From positions 1 to 10,477 of the forward strand of contig JAJRTK010000182.1 in assembly GCA_024278345.1 (NCBI GenBank): a stretch of 10,477 nucleotides of DNA, written 5' to 3'. Below the pieces are notes generated by a model. The model ran no database searches, was not told the DNA's origin, and saw nothing but the letters and a program-made list of their open reading frames with translations. The DNA comes from a bacterium (GTDB taxonomy: Bacteria; CSSED10-310; JAJRTK01). This document shows positions 1 to 6,416 of the stretch, piece by piece (positions within the stretch are counted from its first letter, which is position 1; the number at the start of each line of letters is the position of its first letter). A program made the translations under genes and the position numbers.

Positions 1-218
1 GATCGGCAAGTTCACAAGATCCAGGCCGACCAGCCGACTCCCAATACGCGGCCGCCCAAGGGTCGCCCGGGGAGCCTGAGCGACAAGGATCGGCAAGTTC
101 ACAAGATCCAGGCCGATCAGCCGACTCCCAATACGCGGCCGCCCAAGGGTCGCCCGGGGAGCCTGAGCGACAAGGATCGGCAAGTTCACAAGATCCAGGC
201 CGACCAGCCGACTCCCAA
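1..218 (+). repeat. 87-base in-frame tandem repeat, 2.5 copies
   Basis: Copies start at 1, 88 and 175. Copies 1 and 2 differ by one base (C30 versus T117). Copy 3 matches copy 1 for its first 44 bases (175-218) and then diverges. The array runs off the left edge, so the true copy number is unknown. Such near-identity implies recent expansion or homogenisation by slippage or recombination. Confidence 0.95.
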
Positions 219-261
219 CAGGCGTCCGCCGCTGAAAGTGCCGCGCCCGCCGGTCAGGTAA
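1..261 (+). CDS. C-terminal fragment of a repeat-containing basic, proline-rich protein (5' end outside window)
   Basis: Reading from base 1, the frame stays open for 86 codons and ends at TAA (259-261); the start lies upstream of the window. It encodes two full and one partial copy of a 29-residue repeat that begins DRQVHKIQADQ, continues with PTPNTRPPKGRPG and ends SLSDK. The third copy diverges after PTPN into a short tail rich in Pro, Arg and Lys. Two points support coding. The unit is 87 bases, a multiple of three. The two base differences between copies inside the repeat (GAC/GAT at codon 10, AAT/AAC at codon 15) are silent in this frame. The opposite strand is also open here, but the same changes would alter residues there. 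I do not recognise the family. The PPKGRPG core loosely resembles an AT-hook (GRP flanked by basic or proline residues), which is only a resemblance. No membrane segment is visible. Confidence 0.6.
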   Translation, partial: DRQVHKIQADQPTPNTRPPKGRPGSLSDKDRQVHKIQADQPTPNTRPPKGRPGSLSDKDRQVHKIQADQPTPNRRPPLKVPRPPVR

Positions 262-364
262 AAGACACGGGAGGCGTATCCACCTAACACTCATGGAACA
301 TCCTCGACTCACCCCGGAAGCATGAAAGGCGGGACGCTGCGGCCTCCGGTGTTTTAACCCCCCA

Positions 365-533
365 ATCTTTTCGCATGGAGGCCTTCCGGCCTCCATGCTC
401 TCCGTTGTGCGCTCCCGGTTGGCCGGCAAGAAGCGGGCGCAGGCCGGAAGGCCTGCACCCAAAATCCGTTCCCCGGGATCTTTTCGCATGGAGGCCTTCC
501 GGCCTTTCACATGGAGGCCTTCCGGTCTCCATG
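365..533. repeat. Cluster of four short hairpins sharing a GGCC-TTCC-GGCC core
   Basis: At 374-397, 10-base arms CATGGAGGCC and GGCCTCCATG flank the loop TTCC. At 439-456, 7-base arms flank the complementary loop GGAA, so this copy is inverted relative to the others. At 492-505, a truncated copy has 5-base arms. At 510-533, 10-base arms flank TTCC with one mismatch (GGTC instead of GGCC, still a G-U pair in RNA). In addition, 365-392 is an exact 28-base direct repeat of 478-505. Together they look like an extragenic palindromic (REP-like) cluster. No T-run follows on either strand, so they are not typical intrinsic terminators. Confidence 0.8.
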
Positions 534-627
534 CCGGCGTGTACTTTCACGGTAAGGCCGAACAGAAGAGTCCGATGCCAAGTTTTTTCCCCGACGATCC
601 ATTGTCCTGCTTTGGATGGATACCCGC

Positions 628-657
628 CATAACCAGCGCTCCGAGCGGAAGTTCGGA
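628..657. repeat. Dispersed repeat copy upstream of the serine hydrolase
   Basis: This 30-base stretch matches 2042-2071 at 27 of 30 positions, including 16 identical bases at its left end (CATAACCAGCGCTCCG). Its right two thirds also match 10435-10455. The pair at 628 and 2042 lies in the same orientation on either side of the gene at 730-1893. Confidence 0.8.
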
Positions 658-729
658 GGCCTTTTCCGCAGGTGTTGGGGGCCGGAGGCCATTGGGTTCT
701 GCTAGGACTCCGGCAGGGAGGCCGAACCA

Positions 730-1893
730 ATGATCGAGCTTAGAAAAGAGGTGGCCGTGAGGCGCCGTGGATGGTGGAGTCTTTCCTGGATCCTGGTGTT
801 GACCGCCTGGGCAGCGGGTTGCGGCGGGGAAGGGGAATCTCTTGAAAGCTACCGGTACACTGTGCCGGAGCAGCTTGACGACGGTTGGCCCACGGGCAGC
901 TTGGTCGAGGTCGATATCGAGCAAGAGCCCATCGTGGAAATGTTCGACGGTATTTTGTCCGGCCGGTACAGGAACATTCACTCCGTCCTCATGATTCGCC
1001 ACGGTCGTCTCGTGGCGGAAGAATACTTTCGAGGAACGACTGCCTGGGGACAGGATATCGATTTCCAGCGGAATACCCTTCACGCCGTCTATTCGGTGAC
1101 GAAGAGCGTGACCTCTGCCCTGGTGGGGATCGCTATGGAAAAGGGGGAGATCCGCGGTCTAGATGCAAGGATGCTCGATCTCCTCCCCAGCTATGCGGAT
1201 CTCCTGTCCACCGGTGGCAAGAAGGCGATCCTTCTTCGACACTTCCTTTCCATGACCGGAGGCCTGGAGTGGGATGAATGGACCTATTCCTACACCGATT
1301 CCCGGAATAGCCACGTCCAGATGCAGGAAGCCGACGACGCGGTCCGATACGTCCTGGAACAACCGCTAGTCGATCCTCCAGGCACTGTGTTCACCTATAA
1401 TAGCGGCATCTCTATTGCCCTCGGTGAGGCACTCTACAGCGTTACCGGCAGGAAGGCCGATGAGTTGACCCGGCTTCAGCTTTTCGAGCCCATGGGAATC
1501 TCCAAGGTTGAGTGGGAGATCTACTCCGGAGGGCTCGTGGAGACTGGCGGCGGGCTCTCCATGCGGCCGCGGGACATGGGGAAGTTCGGGCTCCTCTACC
1601 TTCAGGACGGCGTGTGGAATGGCCAGCAACTTGTTCCCCGGGACTGGGTGCGGGAATCCACGAAAAAGCAAGCACCCCTTTGGGGATACGGTTACCACTG
1701 GTGGGTGGATTCCCTGGATACCGGCAGCGGCATGGTGGACTCCTTCAGCGCTCAGGGTTACGCCGGTCAGTTCATCTTTGTCGTGCCGGATCTCGATTTG
1801 GTGACGGTTTTTACGGCCGGCAACGTGCGTCTCCGTTTGGCGAACCAGCCATACGACATGATGCGGAAACACATTCTGCCGGCGCTCCAGTAG
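730..1893 (+). CDS. Lipoprotein serine hydrolase, class C beta-lactamase/transpeptidase-like family
   Basis: The product is 387 residues, a usual length for the family. The N-terminus has a basic stretch (RRR, 11-13), a hydrophobic segment (about 15-29) and a lipobox-like AAGC with Cys31, so it is probably a lipid-anchored envelope protein. The catalytic fold shows the SxxK motif S122-V-T-K125 in the typical context YSVTKSVTSALVG. It also has the tyrosine motif Y223-N-S in FTYNSG, and a GYAGQ segment (343-347) at the place of the third motif (KTG/HxG). In this family (COG1680, Pfam Beta-lactamase) the serine forms an acyl-enzyme. Known members are esterases, D-amino-acid peptidases, amide hydrolases and, less often, true beta-lactamases, so the substrate cannot be named. 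The ATG at 730 has AGGGAGG 8 bases upstream and leaves a good signal peptide. The gene stands alone, flanked by copies of a dispersed repeat. Confidence 0.92.
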   Translation: MIELRKEVAVRRRGWWSLSWILVLTAWAAGCGGEGESLESYRYTVPEQLDDGWPTGSLVEVDIEQEPIVEMFDGILSGRYRNIHSVLMIRHGRLVAEEYFRGTTAWGQDIDFQRNTLHAVYSVTKSVTSALVGIAMEKGEIRGLDARMLDLLPSYADLLSTGGKKAILLRHFLSMTGGLEWDEWTYSYTDSRNSHVQMQEADDAVRYVLEQPLVDPPGTVFTYNSGISIALGEALYSVTGRKADELTRLQLFEPMGISKVEWEIYSGGLVETGGGLSMRPRDMGKFGLLYLQDGVWNGQQLVPRDWVRESTKKQAPLWGYGYHWWVDSLDTGSGMVDSFSAQGYAGQFIFVVPDLDLVTVFTAGNVRLRLANQPYDMMRKHILPALQ

Positions 1894-2216
1894 GTCACAC
1901 GGGCATCGGTCATCGGCGGAGCCGACTCTCCCGGCCCCGGCCGCCCTCCAAGACGCGTAGCCCAAAGAGATATGGGTCCAGGGAGCGAGTTCCCTGGCGA
2001 GGTCCTGAACCGGAGCGTAGCGGAGAACATAACCGTAAGGTCATAACCAGCGCTCCGGGCGGAGGTCCGGATGCCCTGCCGCTGTGCCCGAATTTCACCG
2101 GGTGGAGCACCAACGATGACCGGGTCCGGTCACGTGATCCCCGCGTTTGGCGATGGTACTCCGCGCAGGGCACTGACTGGTGAAAGCGGTGGCAACGGCG
2201 GACGGCGCCCGACGGC
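1894..2216. other. Intergenic region, 323 bases, between convergent genes
   Basis: The serine hydrolase (+) and the ATPase gene at 2217 (-) converge here. The stretch holds a dispersed repeat copy (1973-2071). Open frames crossing it are low-complexity Arg/Pro/Gly translations without a recognisable domain. I looked for a terminator serving either gene and found no hairpin followed by a T-run. Confidence 0.55.
1973..2071. repeat. Dispersed extragenic repeat with a hairpin at its left end
   Basis: The left part (1973-2007) matches 10393-10427, with 14 identical bases (TGGGTCCAGGGAGC) and then 9 identical bases (TCCCTGGCG) four bases later. The right part (2051-2071) matches 10435-10455 at 19 of 21 positions, and 2042-2071 matches 628-657. 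A hairpin with arms CCAGGGA and TCCCTGG sits at 1978-1997. The middle is longer and different in this copy than in the copy at the right end of the window. Confidence 0.75.
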
Positions 2217-3191
2217 CTATCGGGTGATGGGATCGATGGCGTAGCAAGCAATCCTGTGCTGCTTTCCTCTGGAGAGGAGCGGGGGCATCCGTATTGTGCA
2301 TTCGTCGCGTCGTTCGCTGCAGCGGCTGGCAAAAGGGCAACCTGGCGGTAGATCGAAGGGGCTTGGTACCGAGCCTTCCAGCACGGCCAAAGGGCGTCGA
2401 TCGTCGGGGTCGTTTACGGGATTCGCACCCAGAAGTGCCCGCGTGTAAGGGTGGAGCGCCGCTTCGTGGAGGCGATGGCAGGGGAGTTCTTCCACCACAT
2501 ATCCCAGGTACATGACCAGAACGCGGTCGCAGAAATGCTCGATCACCTTGAGATCGTGGGAGATGAAGAGAATCGTAAGGTTAAACTCTTCCTTGAGTTC
2601 CATGAGGAGGTTCAGGATCTGCGCCTGGATGGAGACGTCAAGGGCTGATACCGGTTCGTCGGCCACGATGAAATCCGGCTTCAGAGCCAAGGCCCTGGCG
2701 ATGCCAATCCGCTGTCTCTGGCCGCCAGAGAATTCGTGAGGGAACTTATTCCCCGCGTCGGCCTGAAGACCAACCTTGACGATGAGCCGCTGAACGTAGT
2801 CATCGATCTCCGTGTCGGGTACCACGCCGTGGAATCGAACGCCTTCGGCGATAGCCGCGTGGACCGTCATCCTGGGATTCAGCGACGAATAAGGATCCTG
2901 GAAGACGATCTGCATCTTCTTGCGGTACGGCATCATGGCCTGGTGATCCAGGGTCGAGAGTTCTTGTCCCTGGTACAGAATTGATCCGGAAGTGGGTTTC
3001 AAGAGGCGAATGACACTCTTTCCAAGGGTCGATTTGCCGCAGCCCGATTCCCCTACGACACCCAGGATCTCCCCCGCTTCGATGAAGAAGCTCACTCCAT
3101 TGACCGCGTGGACCTTGCTGATGACGCGGCCAAGGAACCCCCCGTGGACAGGAAAGTGTTTCACCAGGTCTTGGACTTGCAGAATGGCCAT
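2217..3191 (-). CDS. oppF: Oligopeptide/dipeptide ABC transporter, ATP-binding protein F
   Basis: The product is a 324-residue cytoplasmic ATPase that pairs with the D subunit to energise import through the two permeases. Visible motifs are Walker A GESGCGKST (47-55), Q-loop Gln98 in VFQDP, signature FSGGQRQR (154-161), Walker B FIVADEP (174-180), D-loop SALD (182-185) and switch His212. The C-terminal oligopeptide extension contains HPYTRALL and a Cys set (C285, C291, C298, C316). In some relatives the equivalent residues bind a 4Fe-4S cluster. A longer reading frame begins at 3332, but its extra 47 residues are Pro/Arg-rich translation of the upstream gene. I start at the ATG at 3191, which has GAGGA (3201-3205) 9 bases upstream and lies 2 bases after the stop of the D gene. 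It is the last gene of the operon. Confidence 0.95.
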   Translation of the reverse strand: MAILQVQDLVKHFPVHGGFLGRVISKVHAVNGVSFFIEAGEILGVVGESGCGKSTLGKSVIRLLKPTSGSILYQGQELSTLDHQAMMPYRKKMQIVFQDPYSSLNPRMTVHAAIAEGVRFHGVVPDTEIDDYVQRLIVKVGLQADAGNKFPHEFSGGQRQRIGIARALALKPDFIVADEPVSALDVSIQAQILNLLMELKEEFNLTILFISHDLKVIEHFCDRVLVMYLGYVVEELPCHRLHEAALHPYTRALLGANPVNDPDDRRPLAVLEGSVPSPFDLPPGCPFASRCSERRDECTIRMPPLLSRGKQHRIACYAIDPITR

Positions 3192-3193
3192 GG

Positions 3194-4210
3194 TCAGGCT
3201 TCCTCGGGCTGGTGCGGCTGGATCGGGTAGTGGCAGCGGACGGATCGGCGGCCATCGATGGTGACAAGAGGTGGCTCTTCCCGCTGGCACACTTCTTTGT
3301 CCGACAGGGAGCAACGCTTTTCGAAGCGGCACCCGGCGGGCAGGTTGCGGAGGTTTGGCACGACTCCTTCGATGGTGGGGAGGCGGCGGTCTTCGCTGCG
3401 ACCGCCGCTCTTAGGGATCGACCCCAGGAGCGCCTTCGTGTAGGGATGGCGCGGATCGTGGAAGATTTCCCGGACCGATGCCGACTCGATGACGCGCCCG
3501 GCGTACATGACCATGACGCGGTCGCAAACTTGAGCCACGACGCCCAGGTCATGCGTAATGAGGAGGATCGCCGTGGATAGCTTTTCCTTGAGCCCCTCCA
3601 TGAGGCGGAGAATCTGCGCTTGGATTGTTACGTCCAGGGCCGTGGTCGGCTCGTCAGCGATAAGAATATCCGGCTCGCAGCAAAGGGCGATGGCGATCAT
3701 GACCCGTTGGCGCATTCCTCCCGAGAGCTGGTGAGGGTACTCATTGACCCGTTGCTCCGCATTGGGGATCTCCACCAGACGGAGCATCTCCATGGAGCGC
3801 TTCCGCCTGGCCTTTCGCCCAAGATCGGTGTGGTATTTCAACGCTTCGTCAAGTTGCCAACCCACGGTGAAGACGGGGTTGAGGGCGGTCATGGGCTCTT
3901 GGAAGATCATGGCGATCCGGTTGCCCCGAATTTTGCGCATTTTGGATTCCGAGATCCGGGCCAGGTCCAGACCTCCGAAGAGGATCTGGCTTTTTGCCCC
4001 AAGAAAACTCAGGTGTGCCGGCAAAAGACGCATGATCGACTTGCTGGTGACCGTCTTTCCGCAGCCCGACTCACCGACGATGCCGAGCGTTTCTCCGGCG
4101 TAGACATCGAAAGATACGTCATCGATGGCGGTGACGATCCCGTCATCGGTCTTGAAGCTGGTGGTGAGGTTCCGGACTTCCAGGATCAGTCCTTCTTGAG
4201 GCTTCTGCAT
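3194..4210 (-). CDS. oppD: Oligopeptide/dipeptide ABC transporter, ATP-binding protein D
   Basis: The product is a 338-residue cytoplasmic ATPase, partner of the F subunit. It shows Walker A GESGCGKT (46-53), Q-loop Gln104 in IFQEP, signature LSGGMRQR (162-169), Walker B ILIADEP (182-188), TALD (190-193) and switch His220. The C-terminal extension has HPYTKALL and cysteines C294, C300, C308 and C326, matching those in the F subunit and compatible with an iron-sulfur site known from some DppD proteins. A longer frame could start at 4273, but that part overlaps the permease C gene and does not look like family sequence. The chosen ATG at 4210 puts the conserved LEVRNL strand near the N-terminus, as expected. 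It lies 25 bases after the permease C stop and has no strong ribosome-binding site, so this start is less certain than the others. Confidence 0.94.
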   Translation of the reverse strand: MQKPQEGLILEVRNLTTSFKTDDGIVTAIDDVSFDVYAGETLGIVGESGCGKTVTSKSIMRLLPAHLSFLGAKSQILFGGLDLARISESKMRKIRGNRIAMIFQEPMTALNPVFTVGWQLDEALKYHTDLGRKARRKRSMEMLRLVEIPNAEQRVNEYPHQLSGGMRQRVMIAIALCCEPDILIADEPTTALDVTIQAQILRLMEGLKEKLSTAILLITHDLGVVAQVCDRVMVMYAGRVIESASVREIFHDPRHPYTKALLGSIPKSGGRSEDRRLPTIEGVVPNLRNLPAGCRFEKRCSLSDKEVCQREEPPLVTIDGRRSVRCHYPIQPHQPEEA

Positions 4211-4235
4211 ATTTTTGTCCGTCGCTTCTGTCAGT

Positions 4236-5441
4236 CTACACGTGTTTCGGGTCGAAGGCGTCTTGAAGGGCATCGGTCAAGATGTTGAAGGCCAATACCA
4301 AGCCGAACATCAAGGCCGTGGCGGTGCCGATCTGCCAGAAGAAGCCGTTGATCACCTCCTGGCCCGACTGGCTGATCATGATGCCCCAGCTTGGGCCTTT
4401 CTTCACGCCCAGCCCCAGGAAGCTCAGGATCACCTCCGACTTGATGGCGCCGATGAAGAGAAGAGAAAAGTTGATGAACATCAAATGAGCGGTGTTCGGA
4501 AGAATGTGCCGGAGCAGGATGTAGAACTTTCCGAAGCCAATGGCTGTTGCCGCCTGAACGTATTCCAATTCCCTGAGCTTCAGAGTCTCACCCCGGATGA
4601 CCCGGCAGGGGCCGATCCAGAAGGTCATGCAGAAGGCCACATAGATGGGGATCAGCGTCCCGTCGAAGATACTGCCCGTGAACATGTAGGCCAGGAGCGT
4701 GAGCAGCACCAGGTTCGGGATGGAGGAGAAGGTGGAGTAGAGCCAGATGACGAGGTGGTCAATCCAGCCTCCGTAGAATCCGGCTGCAGCGCCCAGGAGA
4801 GAGCCCACAAGGATCGAGATGAAGGCTGTCACCAGTCCCACCTGGATGGCGACCTTGATGGAATAGATGGCACGGATGGCGATGGAGCGGCCTTGCCGGT
4901 CGGTGCCGCCGGAGAGCTCAAGCCAGCGGGAGAAACCTCCCATGGCGCCAGCCGGTCGGTAGAAAGCGGCAACGAGCCGTTCCAGCTCCTCAAGCTTCGG
5001 CAGGACTTCCGGTTCAGCGTCGAGATCTTCGTATTCTTCGAGCTCTTCGAAGAGGGCCACGGCCTCGTCCACCCGCTTTCGAGTGGCGACAGGATTGTGA
5101 TCGGCTGCCTGTAGACTTCCCAGGCGAAGCTCCTTGAGTGCCTCTTCCGGGTTGCGTCTGGGAATGATCTGCCCCGCTTGGCGCCGGTAGAGCGCCCGTT
5201 CAACCTGGCGAAGGTAGTAGTCGATATCCTCGAACCGCTTTTCCGTCGTCTGGCTTCCCCAGGATCCCGGAAGGTTTGCCGGTCCAACCCGGTCCATGGT
5301 GTCTTCAAGGGTGAGCAGGTCGCCAACGATGATGGCCAGGGCGATAGCCACGTAGATCAAGATGAGCGCCAGGGAAGCCATGGCGATCCGGTTTCGCCGG
5401 AAACGTCGAGCGCCGCGGGACTGGAAGAACTTTGCAATCAT
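4236..5441 (-). CDS. oppC: Oligopeptide/dipeptide ABC transporter, permease C with long periplasmic insertion
   Basis: The product is a 401-residue inner-membrane permease, about 100 residues longer than usual for OppC/DppC. It has a basic N-terminus (SRGARRFRRNR), a first membrane helix at about 19-40, then a long hydrophilic segment (41-175), then the conserved GTDRQGRS (179-186) that normally follows the first helix much sooner. The core permease domain follows, with helices near 195-222, 228-253, 262-278, 318-335 and 370-390. Its cytoplasmic EAA loop (about 291-316, with ATAIGFGKFYILLRHILPN) contacts the ATPases. The insertion is charged and probably helical (for example the acidic run FEELEEYEDLDAEPE, 131-145). 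The start ATG at 5441 overlaps the permease B stop by 4 bases (ATGA) and has GAGG 5 bases upstream, so translation is probably coupled. The family is certain; the role of the insertion is unknown. Confidence 0.94.
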   Translation of the reverse strand: MIAKFFQSRGARRFRRNRIAMASLALILIYVAIALAIIVGDLLTLEDTMDRVGPANLPGSWGSQTTEKRFEDIDYYLRQVERALYRRQAGQIIPRRNPEEALKELRLGSLQAADHNPVATRKRVDEAVALFEELEEYEDLDAEPEVLPKLEELERLVAAFYRPAGAMGGFSRWLELSGGTDRQGRSIAIRAIYSIKVAIQVGLVTAFISILVGSLLGAAAGFYGGWIDHLVIWLYSTFSSIPNLVLLTLLAYMFTGSIFDGTLIPIYVAFCMTFWIGPCRVIRGETLKLRELEYVQAATAIGFGKFYILLRHILPNTAHLMFINFSLLFIGAIKSEVILSFLGLGVKKGPSWGIMISQSGQEVINGFFWQIGTATALMFGLVLAFNILTDALQDAFDPKHV

Positions 5442-6400
5442 TGCAGCCTCACTCGGGGATCGAAGATGGCGTAGAGCACGTCCGTGAGGATGTTGGTCAC
5501 GATGAAGAGTGCGGCAAAGATCGCCGTAAATGCCTGGATCACAGGGAAGTCCTTGGCGTTGATCGCCAAGATGAGCCGCCGGCCCATTCCCGGAATGTTA
5601 AAGTACATTTCCAGAAGAATTGACCCCGTAATAAGGAAAGGCAGCGTGATCATAATCCGCGTGATGATGGGAATCATGGCGTTCTTCAGCATGTGGACGA
5701 ACAGAATCTTCGGGCCGGAAGCTCCCTTGGCACGCGCCGTCGTGATGTAGTCACGGTTCGATTCTTCCACCATGACTGCCCGATAGTACCGCGTGTCGTA
5801 CCCCAAGGCTACGATCACCGAAATCAATATCGGCAGAAGGCAGTAGTATGCCCAAGTCGCCATCGTCAGCCCCCCCGATGGATAGCCCGAGATGGCAAAT
5901 AGGTCCATCCCCAGATGCTGCTTGAGCCAGAACGCACCAAAATATTGGCCCAGAATGATGTAGACCAGGAAACTGACGCTCATCCCCAGGACGGCGATGA
6001 ACACCAGTAGCTGGTCCATCCACCTCCCCCGGAAATAGGCTGAAATCAGGCCGACACAGATCGCCAGGAACGACGTGATTCCCAGAGCTGGGATGGTCAA
6101 GGCCAGGCTGGGAACGATGGCGGCGCGGATCATCTTACCCACCTGTATGCCCGGCTGGTCCCAGCTCTCAACGGTGAAATCCAGACGGACTACGTCGGAG
6201 AGAAAGTCGAAATACTGGCGCAGGAATGGCTTGTCCAAACCGGATGCCTTGGCGAACTGATCATACTGCTCTTGTGTCGCGTGCTTTCCAAGGTAGGTCC
6301 AGATTGGATCATTGACCCGGAGAGCCGCCATGACAAACAGGATAATCCCCAAATAAACCGGGACGTTGTAGACTAACCGGCGGAAGATATATGCCCACAT
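5438..6400 (-). CDS. oppB: Oligopeptide/dipeptide ABC transporter, permease B
   Basis: The product is a 320-residue inner-membrane permease forming the channel with permease C. It opens with the typical MWAYIFRRLVYNVPVYLGI first helix (about 8-28). A periplasmic loop follows (29-95) with the family-like GLDKPFLRQYFDFLSDVVR. Further membrane segments lie near 96-121, 128-153, 182-200, 246-265 and 288-310. The cytoplasmic EAA loop is clear at about 211-247 (EESNRDYITTARAKGAS, then HMLKNAMIPI). The C-terminus YAIFDPRVRLQ is typical. A strong AAGGAGG 9 bases upstream of the ATG at 6400 fixes the start. The gene follows the binding-protein gene by 15 bases and overlaps permease C by 4. Confidence 0.95.
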   Translation of the reverse strand: MWAYIFRRLVYNVPVYLGIILFVMAALRVNDPIWTYLGKHATQEQYDQFAKASGLDKPFLRQYFDFLSDVVRLDFTVESWDQPGIQVGKMIRAAIVPSLALTIPALGITSFLAICVGLISAYFRGRWMDQLLVFIAVLGMSVSFLVYIILGQYFGAFWLKQHLGMDLFAISGYPSGGLTMATWAYYCLLPILISVIVALGYDTRYYRAVMVEESNRDYITTARAKGASGPKILFVHMLKNAMIPIITRIMITLPFLITGSILLEMYFNIPGMGRRLILAINAKDFPVIQAFTAIFAALFIVTNILTDVLYAIFDPRVRLQ

Positions 6401-6409
6401 CGGGAGCGG

Positions 6410-6416
6410 CCTCCTT
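6410..6416 (-). promoter_or_regulatory. Strong ribosome-binding site of permease B, overlapping the upstream stop codon
   Basis: On the - strand the binding-protein stop TAA (6418-6416) runs directly into AAGGAGG (6416-6410), 9 bases before the permease B ATG at 6400. This favours re-initiation by ribosomes that finish the binding protein and ties expression of the two genes together. Confidence 0.8.

Larger units (their letters stand above)
262..729. other. Intergenic region, 468 bases, rich in short inverted repeats
   Basis: No credible gene is visible. The several open frames overlap each other on both strands, have no matching family and are built from the GC-rich hairpin repeats. The stretch holds the hairpin cluster at 365-533, a dispersed repeat copy at 628-657, and the ribosome-binding site of the next gene (AGGGAGG, 715-721). 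I see no clear promoter and no hairpin-plus-T-run terminator for the gene ending at 261. Confidence 0.6.

Noticed and set aside
1-218. CRISPR array interpretation of the tandem repeat
   Set aside because: The units are 87 bases and contiguous with no unique spacers. The periodicity and silent changes fit coding repeats.
374-397. Hairpin considered as an intrinsic terminator for the gene ending at 261
   Set aside because: No T-run follows on either strand. The TTTT lies before the hairpin on the + strand, and the same structure recurs several times in the cluster.
284-1083. Several open frames on both strands in and beside the hairpin cluster (for example 284-730 and 547-1083 on -, 395-733 on +)
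   Set aside because: They overlap each other and the real gene at 730, consist of translated repeats rich in Arg, Pro and Gly, and show no domain.
3192-3332. N-terminal extension of the F ATPase by 47 residues
   Set aside because: The extension is out-of-frame translation of the D gene, with Pro/Arg-rich sequence. The ATG at 3191 has a good ribosome-binding site.
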